Below, piece after piece: positions 1 to 8,382 of a stretch of 29,306 bases of DNA. Location of the stretch: positions 1 through 29,306 of the forward strand of contig JBARJD010000121.1 of the NCBI GenBank assembly GCA_049800095.1, in the 5' to 3' direction. A model generated the notes under the pieces. That model had not been told where the DNA came from. It did not search any database and worked only from the letters and a program-made list of their open reading frames with translations. A program made the translations under genes and the position numbers. Within the stretch, counting starts at the first letter, position 1, and the number at the start of each line of letters is the position of its first letter. Origin of the DNA: JAKIWV01 sp049800095 (lineage in GTDB: Archaea > Thermoplasmatota > Thermoplasmata > Lutacidiplasmatales > UBA184).

Positions 1-3000
1 GCGGTGGCGGGGGCGGCGTCGGTCATCACCGGCGCGGTCATCCCGGTCCGGGTGCCCTGCGCCTGCTGGAGGCGCCATTGGCTGAACGAGACGTAGCTCT
101 GCTGGCGCTTCCACCAGTCCCAGAACGCCCCTTCGCTGTAATTGGCGCCGAGCTCCTTCTTTCCTTCCGTGCGGAACCGCTCGACGAAGTCGGCGTAGCT
201 CTGGCGTTCCGGATCGGCGTTCTCGGGCCCGGCGCGGGCGAGCAGGGTCGCTGCGCACTCCGGACAGACGGCCGAAGACGAGGGGATGGTGGAACCGCAA
301 CGGCTGCACCGGACGAGGTCGGTCTCGAACTCGGCGCCGCACTTGGGACAGACGGTGGCGTCCTCCGGAATGAGGTTACCGCATTCACCGCACTCGACGA
401 GGCGGCCGCGCGCGAACCGGCCGGACAGCATCAGGAAGCCAACGACCCCAAGGATGATCGCCGCGGCGATGACGAGCCAGAGATACAGCGGCAGGCCCAG
501 GATGTCCGTCAGAAGGAAGTTGTGCGAGGGGGGAGACCCCGCGACGGTGAGCGCGTTCACGTAGACCGCGGTGAACGAACGACCGTTGTAGACCGCCGTG
601 AGGTCGATAGTGTAAGTGGAGCCCTTGGTCATGCCCGCGACCGCACCCAGGTCGGTCTCGAAGGTGGTTCCGTTCGTGATCTGGATGGACTCGAGGACGA
701 AGGTCCCGCCCGAGCCGACGGCGGAGACGGTCAGCGTGCCGACGCCCTCCCCGGCGTAGGTTGCAATCCCCGTGGAGTCGATCGTGGTGGAGTTGGTCGG
801 CAGCCTGCCCACCGGCGGGGTCCACGCGAGGGTGATGAAGGCGGGTGTGATGGTCACGGGGAGCGAGCTCGAGTTGGTCCCGCCGTCGGGGAGTCCACCG
901 TTCCAGATGGCGGTCACTCCGAAACTGACAAGGAACGAGGCCTTGTCCTGCCGGCCGGTGACGCTCTCATTGACGATCCAGTCGAGGTCGACCGTAACAT
1001 TCTCGCCGGCCGCAATCGGGGCCGTGAGGAGGCCGGTCGTCGCGACGACGACGTTACCGGTAACCTCCGGGTACGTGAGCAAGACGGTGTAGTTGTTGGT
1101 CGGAGCCGTGCCGGTATTCTTGACATCGATCTCGGTCTCGAGTTCCTGACCGATCGCGACCGTCGAGTTGACCACGCTGGCGACCAGGGCGGTGTTTCCC
1201 GTCAGACCGAGGACCGCTTCGTAGTTGGGGAAGGCGGCCGGCGGAGACGTGAAGGGAACGCCCGGGGAGACGACCTGGGGATACGGCGTGAGTGAGGCGG
1301 CCACGTGCGTGATCTCGCCGGGGAGCCCGGGGGGCACCGTCACCGTCACGTTGTAGGCCCCCACGAATTGGCCCGTCGGAAGCAGCGACGGGTCGACGAT
1401 CGTGGAGAGGAGCATGCTCCAGGCGAAGCCGGTGCCGCCAGAGATGGTCGGGAACAGGCCACGGGCCGCCAGCGAGTCGGAGACGTAGGCGGCGAGGGCC
1501 GGGTCGGTCGCGCCCAGGTTGTTGAGCGCGGCGACCGTCGCGCCGAGGGTGACGTTCGAGCCCGAATAGGATACGGCGGTCGTGCCGTTGGCCACCGGGA
1601 TGGCGTTCCGGCCACCGGTGATCGGAACCTCGAGCCACTGGTAGAAGTACGCCTGGCTGCTGCCACTCGGTATCACGACGGAGGAGTCGTTGAACGGCGC
1701 GAAAGGCGCGCCGGCCACCGTAATGTTCGCGAGGAAGGCGTTCGCGCCTCCCGAGAGCAGGATCTTGTTGGAAAGCCACGGAACCGGTGGGGGCGTTCCC
1801 GAGGCAACGGGCGTTCCGGGCACGGGTGCAAAGTTCACGCCGAGCGTGCTGTCCACCGCGGTGATGAGAGAGCCGGCGCCGGTGGCGGTGATGTTGTACT
1901 GGATCTCCGGGTACAGAAGCACTTGGAGGCTGGTGACATTCACGTCGCCCACGTCGAAGTTGAAGTTGACCGACTCGGCGGCGGCGGTCCCGAACTGCCC
2001 GCTGTTCTGCAGGAAGGCCCTCGCGCCTCCCGCCGCCGTGATGGCTGCCAGGGCGCCGGACGGGGCGAGGGGAACATCGAGGAGCGCACCCGCGGGGGCC
2101 AGCGGGAAGGTCAGCGCCCCGAGTGCGTAGTCCGTTCCCTTGTAGGTGAAGGTGCTGCCGGAGGGGGCGGTGTAGCCCGCGAAATTGACGTAGCCCACCT
2201 GCAGGACGGCGTTGACGATCGGGGTGTCCTCCCATGCGACCGCCTGGGCGATCCCCTCCGCGACGGGCGGAGCGAGGGTAAAGCCGGCCCACGCGTAATT
2301 GGGGCTCTGGGTTTCGTTGTCGGCGATGAGGTCGGCACCGGGAGCCCCGTTGGCTCCATAGTTGTCCGCGTAGTAGTTCTCGACGATGCTGCCCCCGAGG
2401 AAGATCTGCCCACCATTGGTGGCATTTAGCGCCGGTGAGAATCCCTCGTCGGCGAGGACGGTCGGGCTGATGCTCTGGGGTCCTACTTCCGGATTGCTTG
2501 TGCTGATGCTATCGTTGAAGAATAGGCTGCCCCCGGTGTTCACGGTGACCCAGCCGGGGAACTCGAAGGAGCTCTGCGCACCGATGACCATCAGGCCGCT
2601 GACCGAGACGTTGAGCTTGACGAACGCGTTCAGGACGTTGGGGTCTGTGGTGATGGTGGATTGGGATAGGGTAACGGTGCCGGCATCGCTGAACCAGAAG
2701 ATGTTGCCGAGGCGCTGGGCGATGGTGCCGGTGACCCCGATGAATTGCACCCAGTCGATGGTAAGGTTCTGGACGATGAGGGTACCGCCAGCCTCGACCG
2801 AAATGTTGCCCGCTTCGTAATAGACCGCGGACCCGGTGGTTCCCGGGCTCAGGATCACGGTTTGACCCGCGAGAACGATCAGGTCGCCGTGGCCGTACGC
2901 GGCATCCGAACGAAGCCCTCCGGGGGCGGATCCGGTCGTCGAAGGGTGCGCGGCCGGAGGCGCGACGGCAAAGAGGAACGCGAGAGAGCTGAGTACGAGA

Positions 3001-3050
3001 ATTCCAAGCACAAAGGCGACCGCCACACGATTCCCTACAGTAAACTTCAC
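1..3050 (-). CDS. Large exported surface protein with C-terminal membrane helix and cytoplasmic double zinc ribbon (partial, runs off left edge)
   Basis: I checked this frame line by line; it is open from a GTG at 3050 to base 1, giving at least 1016 residues and no stop in the window. Residues 1-30 look like a signal peptide: KFTVGNR, then a hydrophobic stretch ending near APPAA. The next ~820 residues are rich in Gly, Ser, Thr, Val and Asn-X-Ser/Thr sequons, as in glycosylated archaeal surface proteins. The early part has beta-helix-like repeats, and residues ~625-700 look like a CARDB-type beta-sandwich. A single membrane helix lies at about 852-877. Two four-cysteine zinc ribbons follow (C887, C890, C901, C904 and C915, C918, C929, C932), then a charged, Trp-rich tail (FWDWWKRQQ). 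The inferred topology is a long outer part with the zinc ribbons inside the cell. Substrate and function are unknown. The C-terminus is not in the window. Confidence 0.85.
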   Translation of the reverse strand, partial: MKFTVGNRVAVAFVLGILVLSSLAFLFAVAPPAAHPSTTGSAPGGLRSDAAYGHGDLIVLAGQTVILSPGTTGSAVYYEAGNISVEAGGTLIVQNLTIDWVQFIGVTGTIAQRLGNIFWFSDAGTVTLSQSTITTDPNVLNAFVKLNVSVSGLMVIGAQSSFEFPGWVTVNTGGSLFFNDSISTSNPEVGPQSISPTVLADEGFSPALNATNGGQIFLGGSIVENYYADNYGANGAPGADLIADNETQSPNYAWAGFTLAPPVAEGIAQAVAWEDTPIVNAVLQVGYVNFAGYTAPSGSTFTYKGTDYALGALTFPLAPAGALLDVPLAPSGALAAITAAGGARAFLQNSGQFGTAAAESVNFNFDVGDVNVTSLQVLLYPEIQYNITATGAGSLITAVDSTLGVNFAPVPGTPVASGTPPPVPWLSNKILLSGGANAFLANITVAGAPFAPFNDSSVVIPSGSSQAYFYQWLEVPITGGRNAIPVANGTTAVSYSGSNVTLGATVAALNNLGATDPALAAYVSDSLAARGLFPTISGGTGFAWSMLLSTIVDPSLLPTGQFVGAYNVTVTVPPGLPGEITHVAASLTPYPQVVSPGVPFTSPPAAFPNYEAVLGLTGNTALVASVVNSTVAIGQELETEIDVKNTGTAPTNNYTVLLTYPEVTGNVVVATTGLLTAPIAAGENVTVDLDWIVNESVTGRQDKASFLVSFGVTAIWNGGLPDGGTNSSSLPVTITPAFITLAWTPPVGRLPTNSTTIDSTGIATYAGEGVGTLTVSAVGSGGTFVLESIQITNGTTFETDLGAVAGMTKGSTYTIDLTAVYNGRSFTAVYVNALTVAGSPPSHNFLLTDILGLPLYLWLVIAAAIILGVVGFLMLSGRFARGRLVECGECGNLIPEDATVCPKCGAEFETDLVRCSRCGSTIPSSSAVCPECAATLLARAGPENADPERQSYADFVERFRTEGKKELGANYSEGAFWDWWKRQQSYVSFSQWRLQQAQGTRTGMTAPVMTDAAPAT

Positions 3051-3122
3051 GACTGAGCCCCCATTTCCGCTGAAGCAATGGGACCGGTCACGGTCCGTAG
3101 GCTTTAGATTGCTAAGTCCCGG

Positions 3123-3130
3123 TATAAAAA
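3123..3130 (-). promoter_or_regulatory. TATA box of the large surface protein gene
   Basis: On the minus strand this reads TTTTATA, in a locally AT-rich spot of an otherwise GC-rich intergenic stretch. It lies about 75 nt before the GTG at 3050, implying a leader of about 45-50 nt if transcription starts ~25 nt downstream of the box. The 141-nt gap to the oxidoreductase gene holds no other gene that I can see. Confidence 0.5.
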
Positions 3131-3191
3131 TGAATCCCACGGGATACCGCCGGCACCGGCGGTCTGAGGTGAAACCGGTCGTCCGGTGCGT

Positions 3192-4238
3192 TCACGCGGT
3201 CGGACCGACGGTCCGGAGGACTACCTTCCCGAACACGTCCGGGGCTGTCAGCCGATGCAGCGCTTCAACCCCTTGGTCCCACTCCCACTCGCTGTCTATA
3301 ATGGGAAGTAGATGGCCCCGCACGAGCTCTGCGTAGACCGCATCAAACTCTGCCCGGCTGGACATGGTGCTCCCGCGGATCGAGCCTTGGCGCCAAAAGA
3401 GGGTCCGCAGGTCGAGCTCTACCTTCGGTCCGTCCGTGGCGCCGATCACGACCAAACGCCCGCCTCGGGCCAACGCGCGGAGGGACCGGGGCACCGTCTC
3501 CGCGCCCACCGAGTCAAAGATCACGTCGATCCCCCGTTTGTCGCTCCACTCCCAGAGAAGACGGTCGTGCGACTTTTCAGCGGTCACGACGAGGCCGGCT
3601 TCCGCTCCCAGCGCGACGCCCCGCTCGACCTTGGCAGCGCTCCGACCCACCACCACTACCCGACCTCCGAGACGACGAGCGACTTGGATCGCCGCGGGAG
3701 CCACGGCACCCCCCGCGCCGATGATCGCGACGGTTTCCCCGGGGTGGAGCTCCCCGACGGTCCGCAGGGCGCGCCATGCGGTCTGGACCACGAGTGGCGC
3801 GGCCGCGGCCTGCGCCCAGCTCCAGACGGGAGGCTTCGCGTGAACGTTCCGCTGGGGCACGACGATGAATTCCGTCGCGGAGCCCTGGGTGTGTTCCCCT
3901 AGGATCCGGTAGTTCCGGCACAGCGACTCTTGACCTGCCTTGCAGTATTCACAGGTGGCGTCCCAGAGTCCAGGGTTCAACAGGACCTCGGCGCCCGTTG
4001 CAACGTCCGTGACCCCGTCGCCCACACGGTCCACCATCCCGGCAGCGTCCGAGCCGAGGACGTGAGGCAGTTCGATCGGCACCCCCGGTATCCCTTCAAG
4101 AACGAACCGATCGAGCCGGTTAAAGGCGGCGGCGTGGACACGGACCCGAACCTCCCCCGGACCCGGCTCGGGTGGAGGGATGTCCACCCAGCGCACGTTC
4201 TCGAGTCCGCCGTGCGCGGAGAAACCGAGCCCTTTCAC
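3192..4238 (-). CDS. Zinc-type alcohol dehydrogenase / quinone oxidoreductase (MDR superfamily)
   Basis: A 348-residue medium-chain dehydrogenase/reductase. An N-terminal GroES-like domain is followed by a Rossmann fold with IIGAGGAVAPAA and a downstream VVGRS, whose Arg/Ser suggests NADP(H). The position of the catalytic-zinc Cys carries Asn (AAAFNRLDRF), as in quinone-oxidoreductase-like members. A structural zinc lobe is kept: DATCEYC, then LC, with Asp in place of the first of the usual four Cys. I chose GTG 4238 because it overlaps the cysS stop codon as GTGA, the tightest coupling available; a TTG at 4265 would overlap more. It is the last gene of the cysteine operon, which hints at but does not prove a thiol or aldehyde-related role. 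The substrate cannot be told from sequence. Confidence 0.85.
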   Translation of the reverse strand: MKGLGFSAHGGLENVRWVDIPPPEPGPGEVRVRVHAAAFNRLDRFVLEGIPGVPIELPHVLGSDAAGMVDRVGDGVTDVATGAEVLLNPGLWDATCEYCKAGQESLCRNYRILGEHTQGSATEFIVVPQRNVHAKPPVWSWAQAAAAPLVVQTAWRALRTVGELHPGETVAIIGAGGAVAPAAIQVARRLGGRVVVVGRSAAKVERGVALGAEAGLVVTAEKSHDRLLWEWSDKRGIDVIFDSVGAETVPRSLRALARGGRLVVIGATDGPKVELDLRTLFWRQGSIRGSTMSSRAEFDAVYAELVRGHLLPIIDSEWEWDQGVEALHRLTAPDVFGKVVLRTVGPTA

Positions 4239-5686
4239 GCGGCACCGTCCCGCTTCCACTGCCAACGTGTCTCGGGCCCATGGTCCTCGAGCACGATCCC
4301 GGCCTGGAGGAGGGACTGCCGGACGCGGTCCGCCTCGACGAAGTCGCCGCGACCCCGGGCGCGGCTCCGTGCCTCAATGGCCACTTGGACGAGCGCGCTG
4401 AACTCGACCGGCGCCTTGGCGCTTGTCCGTTCGGGGAAGAGTCCGAGCACCTCCGTAGCCCAACGATAGGGCGCCCCGAGCGTCACCAAGGAAGCACCGG
4501 AGAGGGCTTCGAGCTTGGTGGCCCACTCGTGGAGCATCCGACCCCAACCGTACAGCGCCGCGATGGCCTCGCGCGTCTGTAAGTCTTCGGCGAGGATTTC
4601 ATCGAGCCGCGTCGGAAGCTCGGTCGCCGTCCGCGCGATCTCGGGGGGCAGCTCCCGACCGGGGCGTGTGAGACCCCCCCGCAGGAGCTCTTCGCGAAGT
4701 CGGCGATAGGGGCCCGAGAGGGTGGCGTAGCCTTCCCGCGCCTCCTCGAGGCTCTTCCCCTCTTCGTAGTTGAGCGGGCTCCGATAGTTCGCGTTCAAGT
4801 AATAGAACCGGAGCACGTCCGGACCGACCTTTCGAATGCCCTCATCGAGCCCGACGACGTTCCCGACGGATTTCGCCATCTTTTCACCGTTCATCTGAAG
4901 GAGGCCGGCATGCATCCAGTAGTTGACCAGGGGTTTCTTGCCGGAGGCTCCCTCGGCTTGGGCGATCTCGGCCTCATGATGGGGAAACTTGAGGTCGGCG
5001 CCGCCCCCATGAATGTCATACTGGTCGCCCATCAAGCGAGCGGTGATCGCCGTGTCCTCAATGTGCCAACCGGGTCGGCCCGGACCCCACGGGCTTGGCC
5101 AGGCCGGTTCGTCCGGCTTGGTCGACTTCCAGAGCGCGAAGTCCTCCGGCGCTCGTTTCTTCGCGTCCACGTCTACGCGGGCGCCCGGACGGAGCGCCTC
5201 AATTCGCTGGCCGGAAAGCTGCCCGTAGTCCGGAAACTTCGCGACCTCGTAGTAGACGTCCCCGTCGACGACGTAGGCGAACCCCCGGTCGATCAGCGTC
5301 GACACCTGGTCGATGATCTCCGGCATGTAGTCGGTCGCGAACGGGTAGAGGTTCACGGCGCGGGCATCGAGCTGGTCCATCGAACGCAGCCAGCCCTGGA
5401 AGTGAAACTCGGCCAGCTGGAGCGGGTCCCGTCCTTCGGCCTGTCCCCGCGCGATAAGACGGTCGTCGAGGTTGGTCACGTTCTGCACGTAGAACACATG
5501 GTACCCCCATCGTCGAAGCGCGCGGGCCACGACGTCGAAGGTGATCGCCGTACGGCCGTGACCGAGGTGCGCCTCGGCGTACGGAGTCACTCCGCAAACG
5601 AACAGTCCGACCCGGGGGCTCACCCGAGGGACGAACGGGCGCACTTCCCGGGAGAGCGTGTCGTAGAGCCGAAAGGCGCGGACCAC
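4235..5686 (-). CDS. cysS: Cysteinyl-tRNA synthetase
   Basis: A 483-residue class I aminoacyl-tRNA synthetase that charges tRNA-Cys. The HIGH motif appears as HLGH (40-43) and KMSKS as KMAKS (269-273). The conserved zinc-site region is recognisable: C31 in FVCGVTPY, GWHIED at 206-211, and FPHHEAE at 234-240 supplying His236 and Glu240. The second zinc ligand, Cys209 in the E. coli enzyme (GWHIEC), is Asp211 here. The C-terminal helical and anticodon-binding part is present and the length is usual for the family. Its start lies 1 nt after the stop of the preceding PLP-enzyme gene, so it is in one operon with cysteine biosynthesis. Having its own CysRS argues against sole reliance on the SepRS/SepCysS route. 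Confidence 0.96.
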   Translation of the reverse strand: MVRAFRLYDTLSREVRPFVPRVSPRVGLFVCGVTPYAEAHLGHGRTAITFDVVARALRRWGYHVFYVQNVTNLDDRLIARGQAEGRDPLQLAEFHFQGWLRSMDQLDARAVNLYPFATDYMPEIIDQVSTLIDRGFAYVVDGDVYYEVAKFPDYGQLSGQRIEALRPGARVDVDAKKRAPEDFALWKSTKPDEPAWPSPWGPGRPGWHIEDTAITARLMGDQYDIHGGGADLKFPHHEAEIAQAEGASGKKPLVNYWMHAGLLQMNGEKMAKSVGNVVGLDEGIRKVGPDVLRFYYLNANYRSPLNYEEGKSLEEAREGYATLSGPYRRLREELLRGGLTRPGRELPPEIARTATELPTRLDEILAEDLQTREAIAALYGWGRMLHEWATKLEALSGASLVTLGAPYRWATEVLGLFPERTSAKAPVEFSALVQVAIEARSRARGRGDFVEADRVRQSLLQAGIVLEDHGPETRWQWKRDGAA

Positions 5687-5687
5687 A

Positions 5688-6833
5688 TCACACCGCCCGA
5701 AGGCCGCGGGTGACGTCGGCGACCAAGTCCCGGCGGTCCTCGATTCCGCATGAGAGCCGGACGAGTCCGTCCCCGATGCCCCGAGCGGCGCGTTCGGCGG
5801 CGGGCACGCTGGCGTGGGTCATCGAGGCCGGATGCTCGGCGAGCGACTCCACACCTCCGAGGCTTTCGGCCAAGGTGAAGATCCTCAGGGCCTTCAGGAA
5901 CCGTCGCGCGGCCGGTCCACCGCCCTTCAGCTCGACGCTGACCATGCCGCCCGCGCCAGACATCTGCCGGCGGGCCAGCTCGGCTTGCGGGTGAGAACGG
6001 AGGCCGGGGTAGTGTACCGCCGCGACCGGGCGGGCCTTTTCGAGCAGCTGAGCGACCGCCTGCCCGTTCCGGTCGTGGGCCCGCATCCGAACCCCGAGGG
6101 TGCGGATCCCTCGTAGGACGAGGAAACAGTCTACCGGACTCGGCACCGCCCCCACGGCGTTTTGCAACCAAGCCAGTCGTTCTCCCCACGTCGGGTCGGC
6201 GCTCACAAGCGCCCCTCCGATCAGGTCGGAGTGACCGCCGAGGTACTTGGTCGTGGAGTGGAGAACCAGGTCCGCACCCTGCTCGAGTGGTCGTTGGAAG
6301 ACCGGGCTCGCGAACGTGTTGTCGACGACCACCCGGGCGCCGTGGCGTCGCGCCAAAGCGCTCACCGCGGCGATGTCAGTGATCTTCATCAGCGGGTTGG
6401 TGGGGGTTTCTAGATAGACGACGGCGGTGGGGCCCGCCTCCAGCGCCGCGGCAAAGGCGTCGATCGAGGTGGGGTCGACGTAGGTGATGGAAATACCGAA
6501 CTGCCGCCGGTGGTGTTCGAACAATCGCCAGGTCCCTCCATACAGGTCGTCTCCCGCGACGATCCGCTGTCCCGACGGCACATCCCCGAGAAGTGTGACG
6601 AGCGCTCCGAGCCCGGACGAGAAGCCGAGGCCCCGCTGGCCGCTCTCGAGGTCCGCCAGCGCGCTCTCGAGCGCGGTCCGCGTGGGGTTCGCCGTCCGAG
6701 AGTAGACGTAGCCCTTGTTCTCGTTCGGAGCCACTTGCTCGAACGTGCTCGAGAGGTAGACCGGAGTGTTGACCGCGCCGGTCAGCGGGTCCGGACCACC
6801 CCCCGTGTGGACGAGCCGGGTATCAAGCCGCAC
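5688..6833 (-). CDS. Cystathionine gamma-synthase / gamma-lyase family PLP enzyme
   Basis: A 381-residue Cys/Met-metabolism PLP enzyme. Visible hallmarks are YSRTANPT near 44-51, SSGLGA near 72-77, ETPTNP near 142-147, VVVDNTFASP near 168-177 and the Schiff-base lysine K196 in HSTTKYLGGH. The C-terminal SLGGVESL segment is also typical. The family includes cystathionine gamma-synthase, gamma-lyase and O-acylhomoserine sulfhydrylases, which sequence alone separates poorly. Directly after a cystathionine beta-synthase-like gene and before cysS, gamma-lyase activity (cystathionine to cysteine, 2-oxobutyrate and ammonia; reverse transsulfuration) is the most economical reading. The GTG start at 6833 overlaps the end of the upstream gene by 11 nt. 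Confidence 0.93.
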   Translation of the reverse strand: MRLDTRLVHTGGGPDPLTGAVNTPVYLSSTFEQVAPNENKGYVYSRTANPTRTALESALADLESGQRGLGFSSGLGALVTLLGDVPSGQRIVAGDDLYGGTWRLFEHHRRQFGISITYVDPTSIDAFAAALEAGPTAVVYLETPTNPLMKITDIAAVSALARRHGARVVVDNTFASPVFQRPLEQGADLVLHSTTKYLGGHSDLIGGALVSADPTWGERLAWLQNAVGAVPSPVDCFLVLRGIRTLGVRMRAHDRNGQAVAQLLEKARPVAAVHYPGLRSHPQAELARRQMSGAGGMVSVELKGGGPAARRFLKALRIFTLAESLGGVESLAEHPASMTHASVPAAERAARGIGDGLVRLSCGIEDRRDLVADVTRGLRAV

Positions 6834-8226
6834 CGTGCGCCCCCCGTTCCGAAAGGTATGTCAACAGGTCGTGCCGGGTAAGGAGGCCGAGCACCTGGCT
6901 GCTCGTCGAGTCCCGCACGAGGAGCGCCCGGATCTCCTTCAGCCTCCGGAGAACGTCGCCGATCGGCTCGTCCTCTCGCACCTCGGGGAACGTCGGTCCC
7001 ATTACCGCCGTCACGCTCCGGTCGAGCACGGTCTGATCGAGAAGGACCGCGCGGAGGATCTCCTCCTCCACGACACTGCCCACGTTCTCCTTCCCCGCGA
7101 GCACCGGCATCTGGGAGATCGAGTGGCGTTGGAGGAGGTCGAGGGTGTCGCGCACGAGGCTCGTGGGATCGACCGCAACGAGTGCCGGCGCTACGTCCTT
7201 CCCCCGCACGAGGTCGCCCGCGGTCGCCCCCTCGTCGAGGAACCGGTTCTCCCTCATCCACTCGTCGGAGAAGAACTTCGACAGATACCGGTCACCCGAG
7301 TCCGGCAGCAGCACCACCACGGTCGCTCCTTCCGGCACGGGGCGTCGCGCGAGCCACTTGAGGGTTCCGGCCACCGCTGCTCCGGAGGATCCCCCGACAA
7401 AGAGGCCTTCCTCCCGGGCGAGGCGACGGGCCATGAGGAACGATTCCTTGTCGTCGACTTGGACAAACTCGTCCATCTGCCGGAAGTCGACCGTTTTGGG
7501 GATCATGTCCTCCCCGATTCCCTCCACCTTGTACGGGGTCGCCCGGATCATCTCGTGGGCCTCAAAGTAGTGCTGCAAGATCGATCCCTTGGGGTCGACC
7601 GCGATGACCTTGACGGACGGGCGATGTTCCTTGAAGTACCGGCCGATGCCGCTCACCGTTCCTCCGGTTCCGATGGTGGCGACGACGGCGGCCAAGGGGT
7701 CTCCGACGCCTTGGTCGATCTCGGGGGCGGTAGTCCGATAGTGGGCGTCCGGATTTTCCGGATTTTCGTACTGGTTCGGATAGTACGAGTTCGGGATCTC
7801 CTTCGCGAGTCGTTTGGCGACGGAGTAGTGGCTCATCGGATGGTCCGGCGGCAGCTGGCTGGGAGTGATGACCACGCGCGCGCCGAAGGCCCGGAGCAAT
7901 CGGATCTTTTCCGAGCTCATCTTGTCCGGGATTACGAAGACCGCATGGTATCCTCGGACCGCGGCGACCAGGGCGAGGCCGACGCCGGTGTTCCCGCTGG
8001 TCGCCTCGATGATGGTCCCACCGGGTTTCAAGAGTCCCTGTTTCTCCGCGGCGTCGACCATGCTCGGGCCGATACGGTCCTTGACCGAACCCCCCGGGTT
8101 CAGGTACTCGAGCTTCGCTAAGATGCGATACGGATACCCGCGAGCGACCCGGTTTAGCGGGATGAGCGGGGTGTGCCCGATGAGGTCGAGTATCGACCGC
8201 GGTTCGGATACTCGAGTAGCTTCCAC
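6823..8226 (-). CDS. Cystathionine beta-synthase / cysteine synthase with C-terminal CBS pair
   Basis: A 467-residue fold-type II PLP enzyme from the GTG at 8226. The N-terminal catalytic domain opens with SILDLIGHTPLI and carries the PLP lysine K49 in GGSVKDR, the substrate loop EATSGNTG, the phosphate-binding GTGGTVSG, and SSGAAVAG. Residues ~335-465 form two CBS motifs (SISQMPVL, LGLLTRHDLL) likely to sense an adenosyl ligand such as AdoMet, as known for CBS domains. The same layout is used by cystathionine beta-synthases and by some O-acetyl/phosphoserine sulfhydrylases, so the exact donor is open. A longer in-frame start at 8328 exists, but a TATA box at 8267-8272 would place transcription initiation downstream of it, supporting 8226. 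It is first gene of the cysteine operon. Confidence 0.92.
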   Translation of the reverse strand: MEATRVSEPRSILDLIGHTPLIPLNRVARGYPYRILAKLEYLNPGGSVKDRIGPSMVDAAEKQGLLKPGGTIIEATSGNTGVGLALVAAVRGYHAVFVIPDKMSSEKIRLLRAFGARVVITPSQLPPDHPMSHYSVAKRLAKEIPNSYYPNQYENPENPDAHYRTTAPEIDQGVGDPLAAVVATIGTGGTVSGIGRYFKEHRPSVKVIAVDPKGSILQHYFEAHEMIRATPYKVEGIGEDMIPKTVDFRQMDEFVQVDDKESFLMARRLAREEGLFVGGSSGAAVAGTLKWLARRPVPEGATVVVLLPDSGDRYLSKFFSDEWMRENRFLDEGATAGDLVRGKDVAPALVAVDPTSLVRDTLDLLQRHSISQMPVLAGKENVGSVVEEEILRAVLLDQTVLDRSVTAVMGPTFPEVREDEPIGDVLRRLKEIRALLVRDSTSSQVLGLLTRHDLLTYLSERGAHGAA

Positions 8227-8266
8227 CGCTCGGCCAGAAGCGGGTGGCCGCTTAACCCCTAGGCCC

Positions 8267-8272
8267 CTTATA
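8267..8272 (-). promoter_or_regulatory. TATA box of the cysteine operon
   Basis: The minus strand reads GGGTATAAGGGG here, about 43 nt before the GTG at 8226. This gives a short leader and argues against the longer open frame beginning at 8328. Confidence 0.5.
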
Positions 8273-8315
8273 CCCGCGGAGATGCTACCCCCGTTCCGGA
8301 ATGGAGCGGACCGTA

Positions 8316-8336
8316 CCGTTCGTACCATTCGAACGG
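8316..8336. promoter_or_regulatory. Inverted repeat in the divergent promoter region, candidate operator
   Basis: CCGTTCG and CGAACGG are perfect 7-bp inverted arms separated by 7 nt (TACCATT). The dyad lies between the divergent cysteine operon and the BlaI-like regulator gene, just upstream of an AT-rich stretch (8338-8347) that may be the regulator's TATA box. Dimeric winged-helix regulators of the BlaI/MecI group bind dyads next to their own promoters, so autoregulation is a reasonable inference; no binding is shown. Confidence 0.45.
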
Positions 8337-8382
8337 GTAATAGTTAAGGCGCGCACCGGTCCAGAAGGGGTCGGAGACCCCC

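Noticed and set aside
78..1295. A 405-residue plus-strand open frame
   Set aside because: Its translation is Arg/Gly/Asp-rich with no motif, and it is antisense to the surface protein gene whose zinc ribbons and membrane helix are clear.
6766..8121. A 451-residue plus-strand open frame
   Set aside because: It is antisense to the PLP synthase gene with all its catalytic motifs; high GC content leaves long open frames on the opposite strand.
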